The notes beneath the pieces are model-generated. The model did not search any database. It was not told the origin of the DNA and saw nothing but the letters and a program-made list of their open reading frames with translations. Positions 37,501-45,700 of a DNA stretch of 64,000 nucleotides are shown piece by piece (positions within the stretch are counted from its first letter, which is position 1; the number at the start of each line of letters is the position of its first letter). Position numbers and translations under genes: made by a program. The DNA is from Ponticaulis sp. (lineage in GTDB: Bacteria; Pseudomonadota; Alphaproteobacteria; Caulobacterales; Hyphomonadaceae). The stretch covers positions 520,610-584,609 of the forward strand of contig NZLU01000023.1 in the NCBI GenBank assembly GCA_002692725.1, given 5' to 3'.

Positions 37501-37940
37501 CTGCCGCCCATATGGAACTCGGCCGCTATGGCCATGCAATTGAACTTCTGGAAACGCTCGAAAATCAGCGTGGTCGTGATCTTCTGGCCGAAGTTCACTG
37601 GCGTGCCCGGACCTGGGGCGCAGCAGGTCGTGCACTCCAGCGAACACTCCCGCCGCCGGGGCAGCGACTGACAGGTGCTCAATTGCAAACGGCGGTTCGC
37701 GCAGCCGTTGCCTATCGCCTTGATGGTGATCTGGAAGGTCTATCCAATCTGCGGTCTGCCTATCTGGACTCGGTCAGAGGGACGGAGGAAGACAGCACGT
37801 TTGATCTTCTGACGAGCACAAATGACGTGTCGACAGCCCGTCTGACAGACACCATCCGCCGTATGGCCGACACCACGACGGCCAATGCTTTCCTGACAAA
37901 TCTGAAACAGCGTTTCAGCCGTGCAGGTGGTGCGCCTTAA
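34494..37940 (+). CDS. large exported helical-repeat (TPR-like) protein of the flagellar operon
   Basis: The 1148-residue product has a signal peptide (cut near AWA-QN, about residue 30), an Ala/Glu-rich helix (about 143-165), a Pro/Glu-rich linker (about 280-360), a beta-rich region to about 560 and then TPR-like helical repeats to the end (motifs such as ASWLGLAYAEIGDWRKSREAF and LADSYFELGRFREALTLAKNF). TPR domains bind partner proteins. The gene overlaps motE and closes the fliL operon, so a periplasmic scaffold for motor or envelope assembly is likely. No named family was recognised. The ATG at 34494 gives the signal peptide; one at 34470 would not. Confidence 0.75.
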   Translation: MNRNRFFSSAAGLTIISLTTLASAPSAWAQNRQLSIEASEQDGYARILMSWADGSENGPSLTADMTGPVLILRFDEPVALDLDKLKDDLPSQIAIARQSDDGREVRIALAREYKAHVSNSWDLTAIDLVSEDRDTDPPDIVSPVVARKAAEAQAAAEAAEAARLANLPPPLALTIQGSQNDAYSTLAFYWPENVGFETSTTDEGFRIEFDRRGITDLTRTKIDPPRGLRGIDGENTDETFVVDLDLSDGHWANAIAVDNSVLVRIREGEAPDDLPEEDAAIPEALQALAETLGPAEPEGVEPPSRKPPLETLASYQAENPSPEPDIDTQADAAIEAVTEPPPSVRFVEEPEALPPITEARIWSEALPRSGTVPVAVTPGGRGIGLELKFASDIPGVVFRRNNAVWMAFPANGSFDLSGLEQSTGVRIDQVRSDTGMALRVFLPTDLLLQIESDGRNWRLEAGNEGELADHQVKLKRIASNGGSGIEAIVREAGTVFSLTDPEIGDELIFVSAADPSTTLAQSLSFIDAELPVTSHGLVVIPKADDVNVVQRGDNIRISRDSGLALSSWGVDSALAGQGGISPGFLDFASWRLGSERDFWRNQTRLAAAAARADPETWEGQDALMNLAKFYLAWEYAAEAYGPLNIAQSADPLLEQDAQWRTLRGAADIMMGRYEDAIKTLEHGNVRGDPAAASWLGLAYAEIGDWRKSREAFILAEPLINAHSPEWAARFHAAASRAMIRMGDGGNAEAHALAAARGEDEKAAGHASLTLGEMAVATNRFDDARAIYQRLMGHSDPNVRVRAQLEAIKLAVDEGKISHLDASDQLDMLRFRWRGDQLELEIVAELADSYFELGRFREALTLAKNFAEQFPNLPGARDLRIKLAEQFESLFLEGKADSLDPISALALFYEFRELTPIGPDGDRMIRMLSNRLVAFDLLDPATELLSHQVENRNLIGQSRAQIASDLAAIYLMDRRPEKALQSLNATRIAGLSDELRIERRLLEAAAHMELGRYGHAIELLETLENQRGRDLLAEVHWRARTWGAAGRALQRTLPPPGQRLTGAQLQTAVRAAVAYRLDGDLEGLSNLRSAYLDSVRGTEEDSTFDLLTSTNDVSTARLTDTIRRMADTTTANAFLTNLKQRFSRAGGAP

Positions 37941-38010
37941 GTTTGTCATTTCCACGTGTGTCTGATTATGGTCTCTGACGCACAAACAGGCGCAAAAAAG
38001 GTATGGCAAT

Positions 38011-39306
38011 ATGGTGGGGCGACTGAATTGGGCTGGCGTTACGGCTCTGATAACAGGCACGAGCCTTGTTTCAGCATGTGTGACCCTGCCGCGCGAAGAG
38101 GGGCCTCCTCCGGCACCTGATTATGCCAATGTCGCAGGCTTTGTCTCCGATATCCGGATCGTTGGCTTTGACACCAGCTCAACGCTCATCACCGAACAGA
38201 GCATCCGTCAGATCTTGTCCGCCAGTGACGGGTCGCTGGATTTTCTCGCCCTATCAGGCGGTGGTGCCGGGGGCTCGTTTGGGGCGGGCGTTCTGACGGG
38301 AATGACGAGAGAAGGACACAGGCCAAGGTTTGAAGTGGTCACAGGTGTCAGCACTGGTGCGCTGATCGCGCCCTTCGCCTATCTGGGGCCCGACTGGGAT
38401 GATGAGTTGAGAGAGGCTTTTGTCGGCGAGTCAGCAGAAAATATCCTGCAAAACCGCGGAGCAGGCGTGTTCTATTCCTCCAGCTTCTTCAAAGGCGGTC
38501 CTCTGGATGCGCTCGTCGATGCCTATGTAACCGATGAACTGATCGCCGCGGTGGCCGAAGAGGCCGAAACCGGACGAATTTTGATGGTGGCGACAACCAA
38601 TCTCGATCGGCAGCTGACCACCTATTGGGATATGGGACGGATCGCCAAACAAAAGAGCCCGGCGGCACGCGAGCTCTTCCGCGATGTGCTTGTTGCGTCA
38701 GCCAGCGTTCCGGGTGTGTTTCCGCCCGTCATGATGGATGTCGAGGCGGATGGCCAGCTCTATCAGGAAATGCATGTCGATGGCGGTGCTTCAGTACCAT
38801 TCTTCATCGGGCCGGAATGGCTGACCCTTCAAACGGAAAGCCTGTCCGACTTTAAAGGGGCTAATCTCTATGTGCTGGTGAACGGACAATTGCAGGCACC
38901 TGTCAGCTCGACCCCGGTGAATACCATCCAGATCGTCTCCAAGTCTTTTGACACTATGATGATGTTCGGCGCCCGAACGGCTTTACGCGAATATGCCGTG
39001 CTTTCAGATACGCATGACATGAATTTCAAGGTGGCTTATATCCCGCCGGATCTGGCGTTTGCCGGCTCGCTCAATTTCAAGACAGATGAGCGGTCCCGTC
39101 TTTACGAGTATGCACAGACCTGCGCGCGCCGCGATCTTATCTGGTTCCGCAAAGACGAACTGACAGAGGCGCTTCAGAACACGAATGTTCTGACTGAGGA
39201 TCTCAAAGAAGGCTTTGGGATTCCGAAATACTGCCCGACCCAGATCGAGGAATCTCTGCAGGAGCGCGAGCGAGAACGCATGATGGACGCTGCAGGCCAG
39301 CCATAA
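38011..39306 (+). CDS. patatin-like phospholipase, lipoprotein
   Basis: The 431 residues have a lipoprotein signal (lipobox VSAC, Cys near 23) and a patatin hydrolase core: the oxyanion loop SGGGAGGSFGAG (about 90-101), the GVSTG elbow with nucleophile serine near 120, and the DGGAS motif with the dyad aspartate near 255. All catalytic parts are present, so lipid hydrolase activity is expected at the outer membrane's periplasmic face. Residues 90-300 are well conserved; the C-terminal 130 are not recognisable. It follows the TPR gene by 70 bases and ends at a terminator. Confidence 0.88.
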   Translation: MVGRLNWAGVTALITGTSLVSACVTLPREEGPPPAPDYANVAGFVSDIRIVGFDTSSTLITEQSIRQILSASDGSLDFLALSGGGAGGSFGAGVLTGMTREGHRPRFEVVTGVSTGALIAPFAYLGPDWDDELREAFVGESAENILQNRGAGVFYSSSFFKGGPLDALVDAYVTDELIAAVAEEAETGRILMVATTNLDRQLTTYWDMGRIAKQKSPAARELFRDVLVASASVPGVFPPVMMDVEADGQLYQEMHVDGGASVPFFIGPEWLTLQTESLSDFKGANLYVLVNGQLQAPVSSTPVNTIQIVSKSFDTMMMFGARTALREYAVLSDTHDMNFKVAYIPPDLAFAGSLNFKTDERSRLYEYAQTCARRDLIWFRKDELTEALQNTNVLTEDLKEGFGIPKYCPTQIEESLQERERERMMDAAGQP

Positions 39307-39307
39307 A

Positions 39308-39336
39308 AAAGCCCGCTGAATGGCGGGCTTTCTTTT
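39308..39336. terminator. bidirectional Rho-independent terminator between patatin-like gene and phoH
   Basis: AAAGCCCGC at 39308-39316 pairs with GCGGGCTTT at 39323-39331 around a six-base loop. T-runs follow on both strands (TTTCTTTT forward; TTTTTT reverse). Confidence 0.9.
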
Positions 39337-39355
39337 GTGTGGTGCAATTTGGCCG

Positions 39356-40165
39356 TCAGAGCGTTTCGAGCATTTGTGCGACGAGCGGGTGACGCACCAC
39401 ATCTTCTGCCTGCAATCGGATGACTGCGACATCTGACATGGCTTCCAGCTTGTCAGCGGCTTTGCCGAGGCCTGACAGCTCAGGAAGAAGGTCAGACTGA
39501 GCCGGGTCGCCAGTCACGACCATGGTCGAGTGCCAGCCGAGACGCGTGAGCAGCATTTTGATCTGCGTATACGTGCAGTTCTGCGCCTCATCGACCACCA
39601 CAAAGGCGTTGTTGAGGGTTCGTCCGCGCATGAAGCCAATCGGTGCAATCTCAATCACACCTTCCGCCAGCATTTCTTTCAGCTGTTTCGGAGACAAACG
39701 GTCAGAGAGCGCATCATAGAGCGGGCGGAGATAAGGCGCGAGCTTGTCTTCCATGGCACCAGGCAGGAAGCCAATCTGTTCGCCCGCTTCAACGGCGGGG
39801 CGTGCCAGCACGATGCGTCCGACTTCGCCCTTCTGGAGCGCTTCGACCGCCTTGGTGATAGCGAGATAGGTTTTACCCGTACCGGCAGGGCCGAGGGCAC
39901 AGATCAGATTGTGCTCATCAATCGCTTTCAGAAGCTGAGCCTGGCCTTCGGACCGAGGCTTTACATTCTTGGTATAACGCTGGTCTCGTGGAGGACCCTC
40001 TTTTTGTTTTCGGTTCCCGGCGCGCCCCTTGGGTTCGTCATCGGGTGTCCAGCCGCCGTCTATTGCATAAAGGCCGTGACCATTTGCGCGAGCTTCGTCC
40101 TCAAAATAGGCGTCGGTGTTGAATTCGGCATTTCGAATTTTCCGCACTGCTGAACGTTTACCCAT
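39356..40165 (-). CDS. phoH: PhoH family P-loop ATPase
   Basis: PhoH-family proteins are RNA-linked ATPases of uncertain role. The 269 residues have an N-terminal charged region (1-75) followed by the ATPase: Walker A GPAGTGKT at 92-99, the LARPAVEAGEQIGFLPG segment, Walker B VVVDEAQN and the VTGDPAQSDL motif. It lacks the KH and other parts of the longer PhoH2 type and does not stand next to ybeY, so it is a stand-alone paralogue. The ATG at 40165 has GGAG upstream. The leader holds a terminator-like structure at 40187-40224. Confidence 0.9.
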   Translation of the reverse strand: MGKRSAVRKIRNAEFNTDAYFEDEARANGHGLYAIDGGWTPDDEPKGRAGNRKQKEGPPRDQRYTKNVKPRSEGQAQLLKAIDEHNLICALGPAGTGKTYLAITKAVEALQKGEVGRIVLARPAVEAGEQIGFLPGAMEDKLAPYLRPLYDALSDRLSPKQLKEMLAEGVIEIAPIGFMRGRTLNNAFVVVDEAQNCTYTQIKMLLTRLGWHSTMVVTGDPAQSDLLPELSGLGKAADKLEAMSDVAVIRLQAEDVVRHPLVAQMLETL

Positions 40166-40186
40166 GATGGTCTCCTTGGCTTACCA

Positions 40187-40224
40187 CAAAGAAAAACGCC
40201 GCAGGCGGGAGAGCGCTGCGACGT
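40187..40224 (-). terminator. terminator-like hairpin in the phoH leader (possible attenuator or sRNA end)
   Basis: On the reverse strand ACGTCGCAG (40224-40216) pairs with CTGCGGCGT (40204-40196) with one G-U pair, followed by TTTTTCTTT. The structure ends 22 bases before the phoH start codon, where it would stop transcripts into phoH. Either the leader is regulated by attenuation or a small RNA ends here. Confidence 0.6.
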
Positions 40225-40417
40225 TTGAAAAAAGGGGGAAAAGAGGTGGCGGCTAGCTTGTCCGCTCGTCGGTCGGGTCCGGGCCCGTTCTCGAATGCGT
40301 TTCGTGTCACCACGCGCACCTCTTCAGCTGCTCGTCGGGGCGGTAATGGTACCGTTCCATGCGAATCTTTAGACAAGTCCACCATACAACAGTTAAGAGA
40401 AACACAAGACGCAATTA

Positions 40418-40434
40418 ACACGAATTTTTCGTGT
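40418..40434. promoter_or_regulatory. 7-bp dyad, operator-like
   Basis: ACACGAA at 40418-40424 and TTCGTGT at 40428-40434 are perfect inverted arms with a three-base centre, 22 bases before the start of the carbonic-anhydrase-like gene. Confidence 0.4.
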
Positions 40435-40456
40435 AAACCCTATGTGGAGAATGAAA

Positions 40457-40987
40457 ATGGCAGTCTATGATCTTGGAGATAAACGAGTTTTTCTTCCGGA
40501 GAGCGGAAATTACTGGATTGCCGACAATGCTACAGTTTTAGGCAGCGTTATTCTGAACGAAAATGCGAGTGTCTGGTTTAACGTTACGGTGCGCGGCGAT
40601 AACGATCCGATCACCATTGGTGAGAATTCCAACGTGCAGGATGGAAGTGTTCTGCACACGGATGAGGGCGTACCGCTGACAATCGGCAAGAATGTCACGG
40701 TCGGACACATGGCCATGCTGCATGGCTGCACGATTGGTGACAACTCTCTGATCGGCATCGGGGCAACCATTCTGAACCGCGCAAAAATCGGGAAAAACTG
40801 CCTGATAGGCGCACATGCGCTCATTCCGGAAGGGAAAGAGATCCCTGACAACTCACTGGTCATGGGCGCCCCGGGGAAGGTCGTGCGTCAGCTTGATGAG
40901 GCTGGCGAGCAGATGCTGCTCGCATCGGCGACCCACTATGTTGAAAACTGGAAACGCTATGTGTCCGGGCTGAAGCGGGTCGACTAA
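40457..40987 (+). CDS. gamma carbonic anhydrase family protein (hexapeptide repeat)
   Basis: The 176-residue product is a left-handed beta-helix protein of the YrdA/PaaY type. It has the usual start [20 protein letters not shown] and metal-site histidines [14 protein letters not shown] and others in the right spacing for the gamma-CA trimer. Many family members are active only weakly or under special redox conditions, so carbonic anhydrase activity is not assured. The ATG at 40457 follows GGAGA by about eight bases; 40451 and 40442 are also in frame. Divergent from phoH. Confidence 0.9.
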   Translation: MAVYDLGDKRVFLPESGNYWIADNATVLGSVILNENASVWFNVTVRGDNDPITIGENSNVQDGSVLHTDEGVPLTIGKNVTVGHMAMLHGCTIGDNSLIGIGATILNRAKIGKNCLIGAHALIPEGKEIPDNSLVMGAPGKVVRQLDEAGEQMLLASATHYVENWKRYVSGLKRVD

Positions 40988-41080
40988 GACCGGGCAAATT
41001 CAACACAAATTGAGATGATTATTTAGACCAAGTCTTTGGAAGCGAGCTTTAAATTTCTCTCCAGTTAAGGGGAAAAATTC

Positions 41081-41980
41081 ATGGCATTCTGGTCATTGGT
41101 GCAACAGAATTCGGAAGCGGTTCTGTCTGAGGGGGCGCGTGCTTTTCTCAAGCAGGACACCATCCGCAAGCCGTCGAGCGTGCCAGACAGCGCGGGCGTT
41201 TTCGCCTTTATTGCAAATGCCGACACCTTTTATGTCGGCGAGACGGACAATCTCCGCAAAACCCTTCTGAGCCAGACCAATCCGAAACATTCAAAATTCT
41301 ACAAAGCCTATCGCGCAGGGGCTGCGGAGCCAGTTTATGCGCTGTCCGATTTTTCAATACGCGTTCTGCCTGTCAGCTTTGGGCGTGTCGAACTCATGGA
41401 GGCTCTGAGGCATCATATCCCCGCAGTGTTCGCGACTTCGGCGTCGGGCGCCCGAACTGTGGTTCAGCTCCCCGGACCGGTTGAACTCTGGGATCGGCTT
41501 CAGGGCATTGCGTTTGAACTCTTGGCCAATGGTGGTCGGGAATGCCTCACGACAGATCCACAATCCTTTGGGCGTGCGCCGTCAGCCGGCGGACCCGGAA
41601 TTCTGACTGTTTCGAGCCCCGACGGAGAGGTCATCCATATCGGTGCTTCTGAAGATATTGGTAAAACCTATCTCGATCATCTGCGAAGCACCTATCGATC
41701 GGAGCTTCGACGCAATCTTGGGAAACGGGTTTTGGGCTATCGTCTTCGAACCCGAAATGGGGAAGCGCGGTATTTTTCTGAGAATGATGATCGCAATGTG
41801 TCGGACTATGTACGTCGGTGTCAGGTCGCTTTTACGACGATCCGCGTCGGGCGAGAGGAAATCAGAGATGATCTAATCCGCCGAATGCGACCAATCCTGA
41901 ATGATCTTCCAAGGCTCAGTCCGTTTGAGAAACAAATGCCGAGCTTTGATGCAGGGCGTAAGCGGGCGCTTTTTGGCTAG
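41081..41980 (+). CDS. protein with two GIY-YIG-like domains
   Basis: The 299-residue product has an N-terminal GIY-YIG-like unit: GVFAFI at 39-44, YVGET at 51-55, Arg59 and a later helix ELMEALRHH that could supply the acidic residue. A second unit (about 170-290) shows GILTVSS...EVIHIGAS and a basic helix STYRSELRRNLGKRV, followed by an aromatic RYF and an RRCQVAFTTIRV strand as in GIY-YIG proteins; its active site is degenerate. Single-strand or structure-specific nuclease activity is a guess. A good ribosome site (AAGGGG) precedes the ATG at 41081. The family needs confirmation. Confidence 0.6.
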   Translation: MAFWSLVQQNSEAVLSEGARAFLKQDTIRKPSSVPDSAGVFAFIANADTFYVGETDNLRKTLLSQTNPKHSKFYKAYRAGAAEPVYALSDFSIRVLPVSFGRVELMEALRHHIPAVFATSASGARTVVQLPGPVELWDRLQGIAFELLANGGRECLTTDPQSFGRAPSAGGPGILTVSSPDGEVIHIGASEDIGKTYLDHLRSTYRSELRRNLGKRVLGYRLRTRNGEARYFSENDDRNVSDYVRRCQVAFTTIRVGREEIRDDLIRRMRPILNDLPRLSPFEKQMPSFDAGRKRALFG

Positions 41981-42038
41981 TCGGCCCGACCCGGGAATGG
42001 TACACATGAATTATCCTTAAAAACTATAAGGGTAAAAC

Positions 42039-42623
42039 ATGTCAAAGATCTGTGTCATTCACGGGCATCCCGATACGAGTCAGCCGCATTTCTGTCGGGC
42101 GCTGGGCGATGCTTATATCGAGGGCGCAAAATCCGCCGGCCATAACGTCGACGAAATTGTTATTGGCGATCTCGAGTTCGACTTCATGCGAAGGCCGGAC
42201 GACTTTGAAACCGTTCCACCCGCAAACATCGCTGCGGAGCGCAACAAGATCGGTTCGGCAGATCATGTTGTGATCATCTTTCCGCTTTGGTTGGGGGGCG
42301 CGCCGTCTATCCTCAAGGCCTTCTTCGAACACGCAGCCCGCGGTGGATATTTTCTTGAAGAAGCAAACTCCGAAAGAGAATTTCCAAAGGCGCGCATGAA
42401 GGGCAAATCCATGCGGATCATCGTCACCATGGGGATGCCGAGCCTGATTTATAACACCTGGTTTGGTGCCAATAGCCTCAAAGGACTTGAAAAGGGCATG
42501 TTCGGAATCTCCGGGTTCAGCCCGATCCGACATAAGCTCATCGGCACGGTAGAAACCAAAAGCCAAGCTAAACACGAAAAATGGCTGAACGCCGTCCGCC
42601 AACTCGGTGAGCGAGCGGTTTAA
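42039..42623 (+). CDS. NAD(P)H oxidoreductase, flavodoxin-like fold
   Basis: The 194 residues match the flavodoxin_2 type of quinone reductase and KefF-like proteins: VIHGHPDTSQPHF start, IFPLWLGGAPSILKAFFEH (substrate and FMN or FAD contact region) and GMPSLIYNTWFG. It probably reduces quinones or related electrophiles using NAD(P)H. The spacing after the preceding gene is 58 bases with its own AAGGG ribosome site. The TIR-WD40 gene follows by 99 bases on the same strand. Confidence 0.85.
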   Translation: MSKICVIHGHPDTSQPHFCRALGDAYIEGAKSAGHNVDEIVIGDLEFDFMRRPDDFETVPPANIAAERNKIGSADHVVIIFPLWLGGAPSILKAFFEHAARGGYFLEEANSEREFPKARMKGKSMRIIVTMGMPSLIYNTWFGANSLKGLEKGMFGISGFSPIRHKLIGTVETKSQAKHEKWLNAVRQLGERAV

Positions 42624-42722
42624 CCTGGGCCAAAGTCCAGATCTCTTTCCTTGCGCTTGCGCGTCTGCTTTCGGACGTGTCTAATCATTGCTTCTGATCA
42701 GCGCGGCATTGGGGGATCTGCC

Positions 42723-45700
42723 TTGTCTGGAAATTTGGCATTTATCAGCTATACCCAAGCCGACATCAAAGATGCGCGCAGGATCCAGAAATGGCTGGAA
42801 ACCTATAAGCTCCCCAAAGATGTTTCCCGAGACATCGCCGCAAATCGCAAGCTCGGCAGGATCTTTCGCGACGAGACTGATCTTTCGGGTGCACCTGATC
42901 TAGATAGTGAACTCAAGCGCCAGATTGAACAATCAGACTGTCTCATTGTTCTCTGTTCACCTAATGCGGCCAATGCGCAATGGGTAGATCGCGAAATCCG
43001 CCATTTCAGAGAAACCGGCCGGGCCGACCGAATCTTTGCGGTCATCCTTTCGGGAACGCCCAATTCCGTCGATGAAAGCACGGAGTGTTTTCCTCAAAGT
43101 TTCCGTAAAACGACGGATGACCACCTGACCCCAATCGAGCCTCTTGCTGTGAACGTCGAAACCGATGGGCTCGACCGCGCTTTGATGCGGCTGGTTTCGG
43201 GAATGTTGTCCGTGCGCTTTGACGCCCTCTGGCAGAGAGAGCGCCGGCGACAAGCCGCAAGAGTGGCGATGGCTACCGTGCTGATGACGCTTGGTTTGAC
43301 GCTATCGGTAGTCGCGGGCACGGCAAGTTGGCTGGCGCTGAGCGGTACAGCAAAACTCGCCGAACAATCGTCGGGTGTTCTCGCCAACGAGGCAAGAGCG
43401 ATATTTGACGAAGAGCAGGGCGATCATCTGACATCCCTACGCATGGCGCTTCAGGCTGATCCGCTAGCCAATCGAAGCCCCGTTCGGAAGTTCTTCGATG
43501 GCGAGGAAGGTTACGCCGCTGCGCAAAGGCAAATCGCGTTGTCTCTGTCGTCAAACAGGCTCGTCAATATCGTCGATCTCAAGCCCTTCTTTGAAAGCGA
43601 AAATATCACGTCCCGAAATTATACTGCTGTGACGGTCATGCCGGTGTCTGGATTAGCCTATTTCGGCACAAGCGACGGCGCGCTTCATGTTTGGAATTTT
43701 GTGACTGGCGAACAGCTTCGCGCGATTGATGGTGATGGTGCTCCCATTATTCAGATCATGGTCTCTGACAGCACGAACAGAGCGGTTACGATCACAGAAG
43801 ATTTGAGCTTGACGGCGTGGGACATGAACTCCGGTCAAAAACTGACGACTATGAGGGATTACGAACTGGAGCCAATTGTCTTTCGAATCTCTCCAGACGA
43901 CCGCTATCTCGCCATTGGATCAGGCGATCATAAGAGTCTGATCTGGGAGTTTGCGATAAATGATACTTTTCTGTTGCAAGTTCCCGAGGCCGATAAGGGA
44001 AGTGGAATCCCTCATGTTATCAATTTTGGTTCAAATTCATCTGCGTCTTCGGCGGAAGCCTTTGAAAACGTCGAAAGTATTGGGTACGGGATTGGACCAG
44101 ATACTGAGAAGGCGACCTACAGCGACGACTATTCAGATATTTATGATCCGTATGCGGATGTTGTTTGGGCTGAAGACTCATTTCTATCTGACAGTGAAGA
44201 GGGCCTGCCGAACCTGAGGCCGTACTCGACAGGTGCCATAGATGCGATTGCCTTCTCGTTGGACGGTAAACAGGTTGCAGTGGGGGGCGAAGATGGAATC
44301 ATCTGGATATTCGACCTCGCCCAGCGCGCTTACGTTCGGAAATTTGAAGGCCATACCGGCCGAATTTCCTCTCTTGCGTTTGGCGAACCAGGCAGCGATG
44401 TACTTTTTAGTGCGTCCTGGGATGGCACTTTTCGCGCTTGGAATGTTCGCTATCCGGAAGAAAAAGAAATTCTGGGACGCTTCGAGAACCTTTCGGAAAT
44501 AAAACATCATCCGCGGCTGCCGCGCGTGGCGGTTCATGATATCAATGGCACGATCCACATCTTCGACGCTTACACGCGGCAAATTTTGGGAAGTTTGAAG
44601 GCTGATGCGCAATCTATATCGGCAAATGATGCGATGGAATTCACCTTCAATGAGTTCTTTCTGACGAATTCCTCTGCTGACGGACGGCTCAGGACCTGGG
44701 ATATTCGGTTTCGTGAACAGGTTTTCATGTTTTCCAACGGAATCAGAAGTTTGAGCAGAGCCAGCTTGTCCGCTGATAGCACCCGGATCTACACAAGCGG
44801 CGTCGATGGAAATCTGTTCTCTGTCTGGGATGCAGAAACCCTAGAGGTGATCAGGTCTTCGACCGCGCAAGATGAATTCAGCGTCTCTCCTATGTCGTTT
44901 TCAGTGGACGGTTCCAAATATTTGACCAGCGATATTGATGGCAGTTTCCAGGTTTATGATTCTCAGACCGAGGAATTGCTGCTTGAGTATTCGTCCCTCG
45001 ACGGGCAGCAGAATACTGTTTTTCGGCCGCAGAAGGCCGAGTTAGCGGATAAAATGCTTTGGTCTCGAATAGACGGAAGCATTCGTGTGTTTGACCCTTT
45101 TAATAACATTACTTTTTTTGAAATCCCGCCAGAGGATGAAAACGCCTATTATGTTGTGTCGCACGCAGCATGGACGCGCGACGGTCTGATCATGGCCACT
45201 GCGCAATGGTCAGATTCCCTGATGGTGAGACATAGCGAAACCGGGGAAGTCATCGCTGAGATCGAGACCGGCTTTTCGAGAGTTTCCGCTCTCGCTCTGT
45301 CGGAAAATGCTCAACAGCTCGCAGCCGTTATTGAGCCCGGAATTCTGGTCATCTGGGACGTCGAAACTGGCCGTGAGATCATCAGAAGAACGCTCGATTT
45401 CGGAAATGCGCCGCTGATCCAATTCTCGCCTGATGGGCAGCTTATCGCCACATCTCATGAGAATGGGAAGGTGGCGCTGTGGCTTGCTGAAACAGGTCAA
45501 TTGGTAACCAGCTCCAAAATTGGTGATGACGCTGCGGACAGGATGGTGTTTTTCGAGGATGGTCGACGGATCCTGTGGTCAAATATCAGCGGTTCGCAGA
45601 TTTGGTTTCCAAACTCCGTGATTTTCGCTGATCCCGAAACACAGGTTCAGATGGCCTGTACCGTCTTGAAACTGGCAAATGTGCCGGACCACTTCACCGA

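Larger units (their letters stand above)
40166..40456. promoter_or_regulatory. divergent region phoH / gamma carbonic anhydrase
   Basis: No gene is visible. Besides the leader terminator it contains a C/T-rich tract on the reverse strand (CCACCTC then TTTTCCCCC, about 40225-40250), G+C-rich inverted segments around 40260-40290, a GANTC site near 40362, and the dyad ACACGAA-TTT-TTCGTGT at 40418-40434 next to the forward gene. Confidence 0.4.

Noticed and set aside
39530..40153. 207-codon forward frame antisense to phoH
   Set aside because: PhoH motifs are complete on the reverse strand; the forward frame has no ribosome site or family.
42651..42722. Longer N-terminus of the TIR-WD40 protein from a TTG at 42651
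   Set aside because: The ribosome-like GGGGGA lies just before the TTG at 42723, and the TIR domain starts directly after it; the extra 24 residues have no conserved feature.
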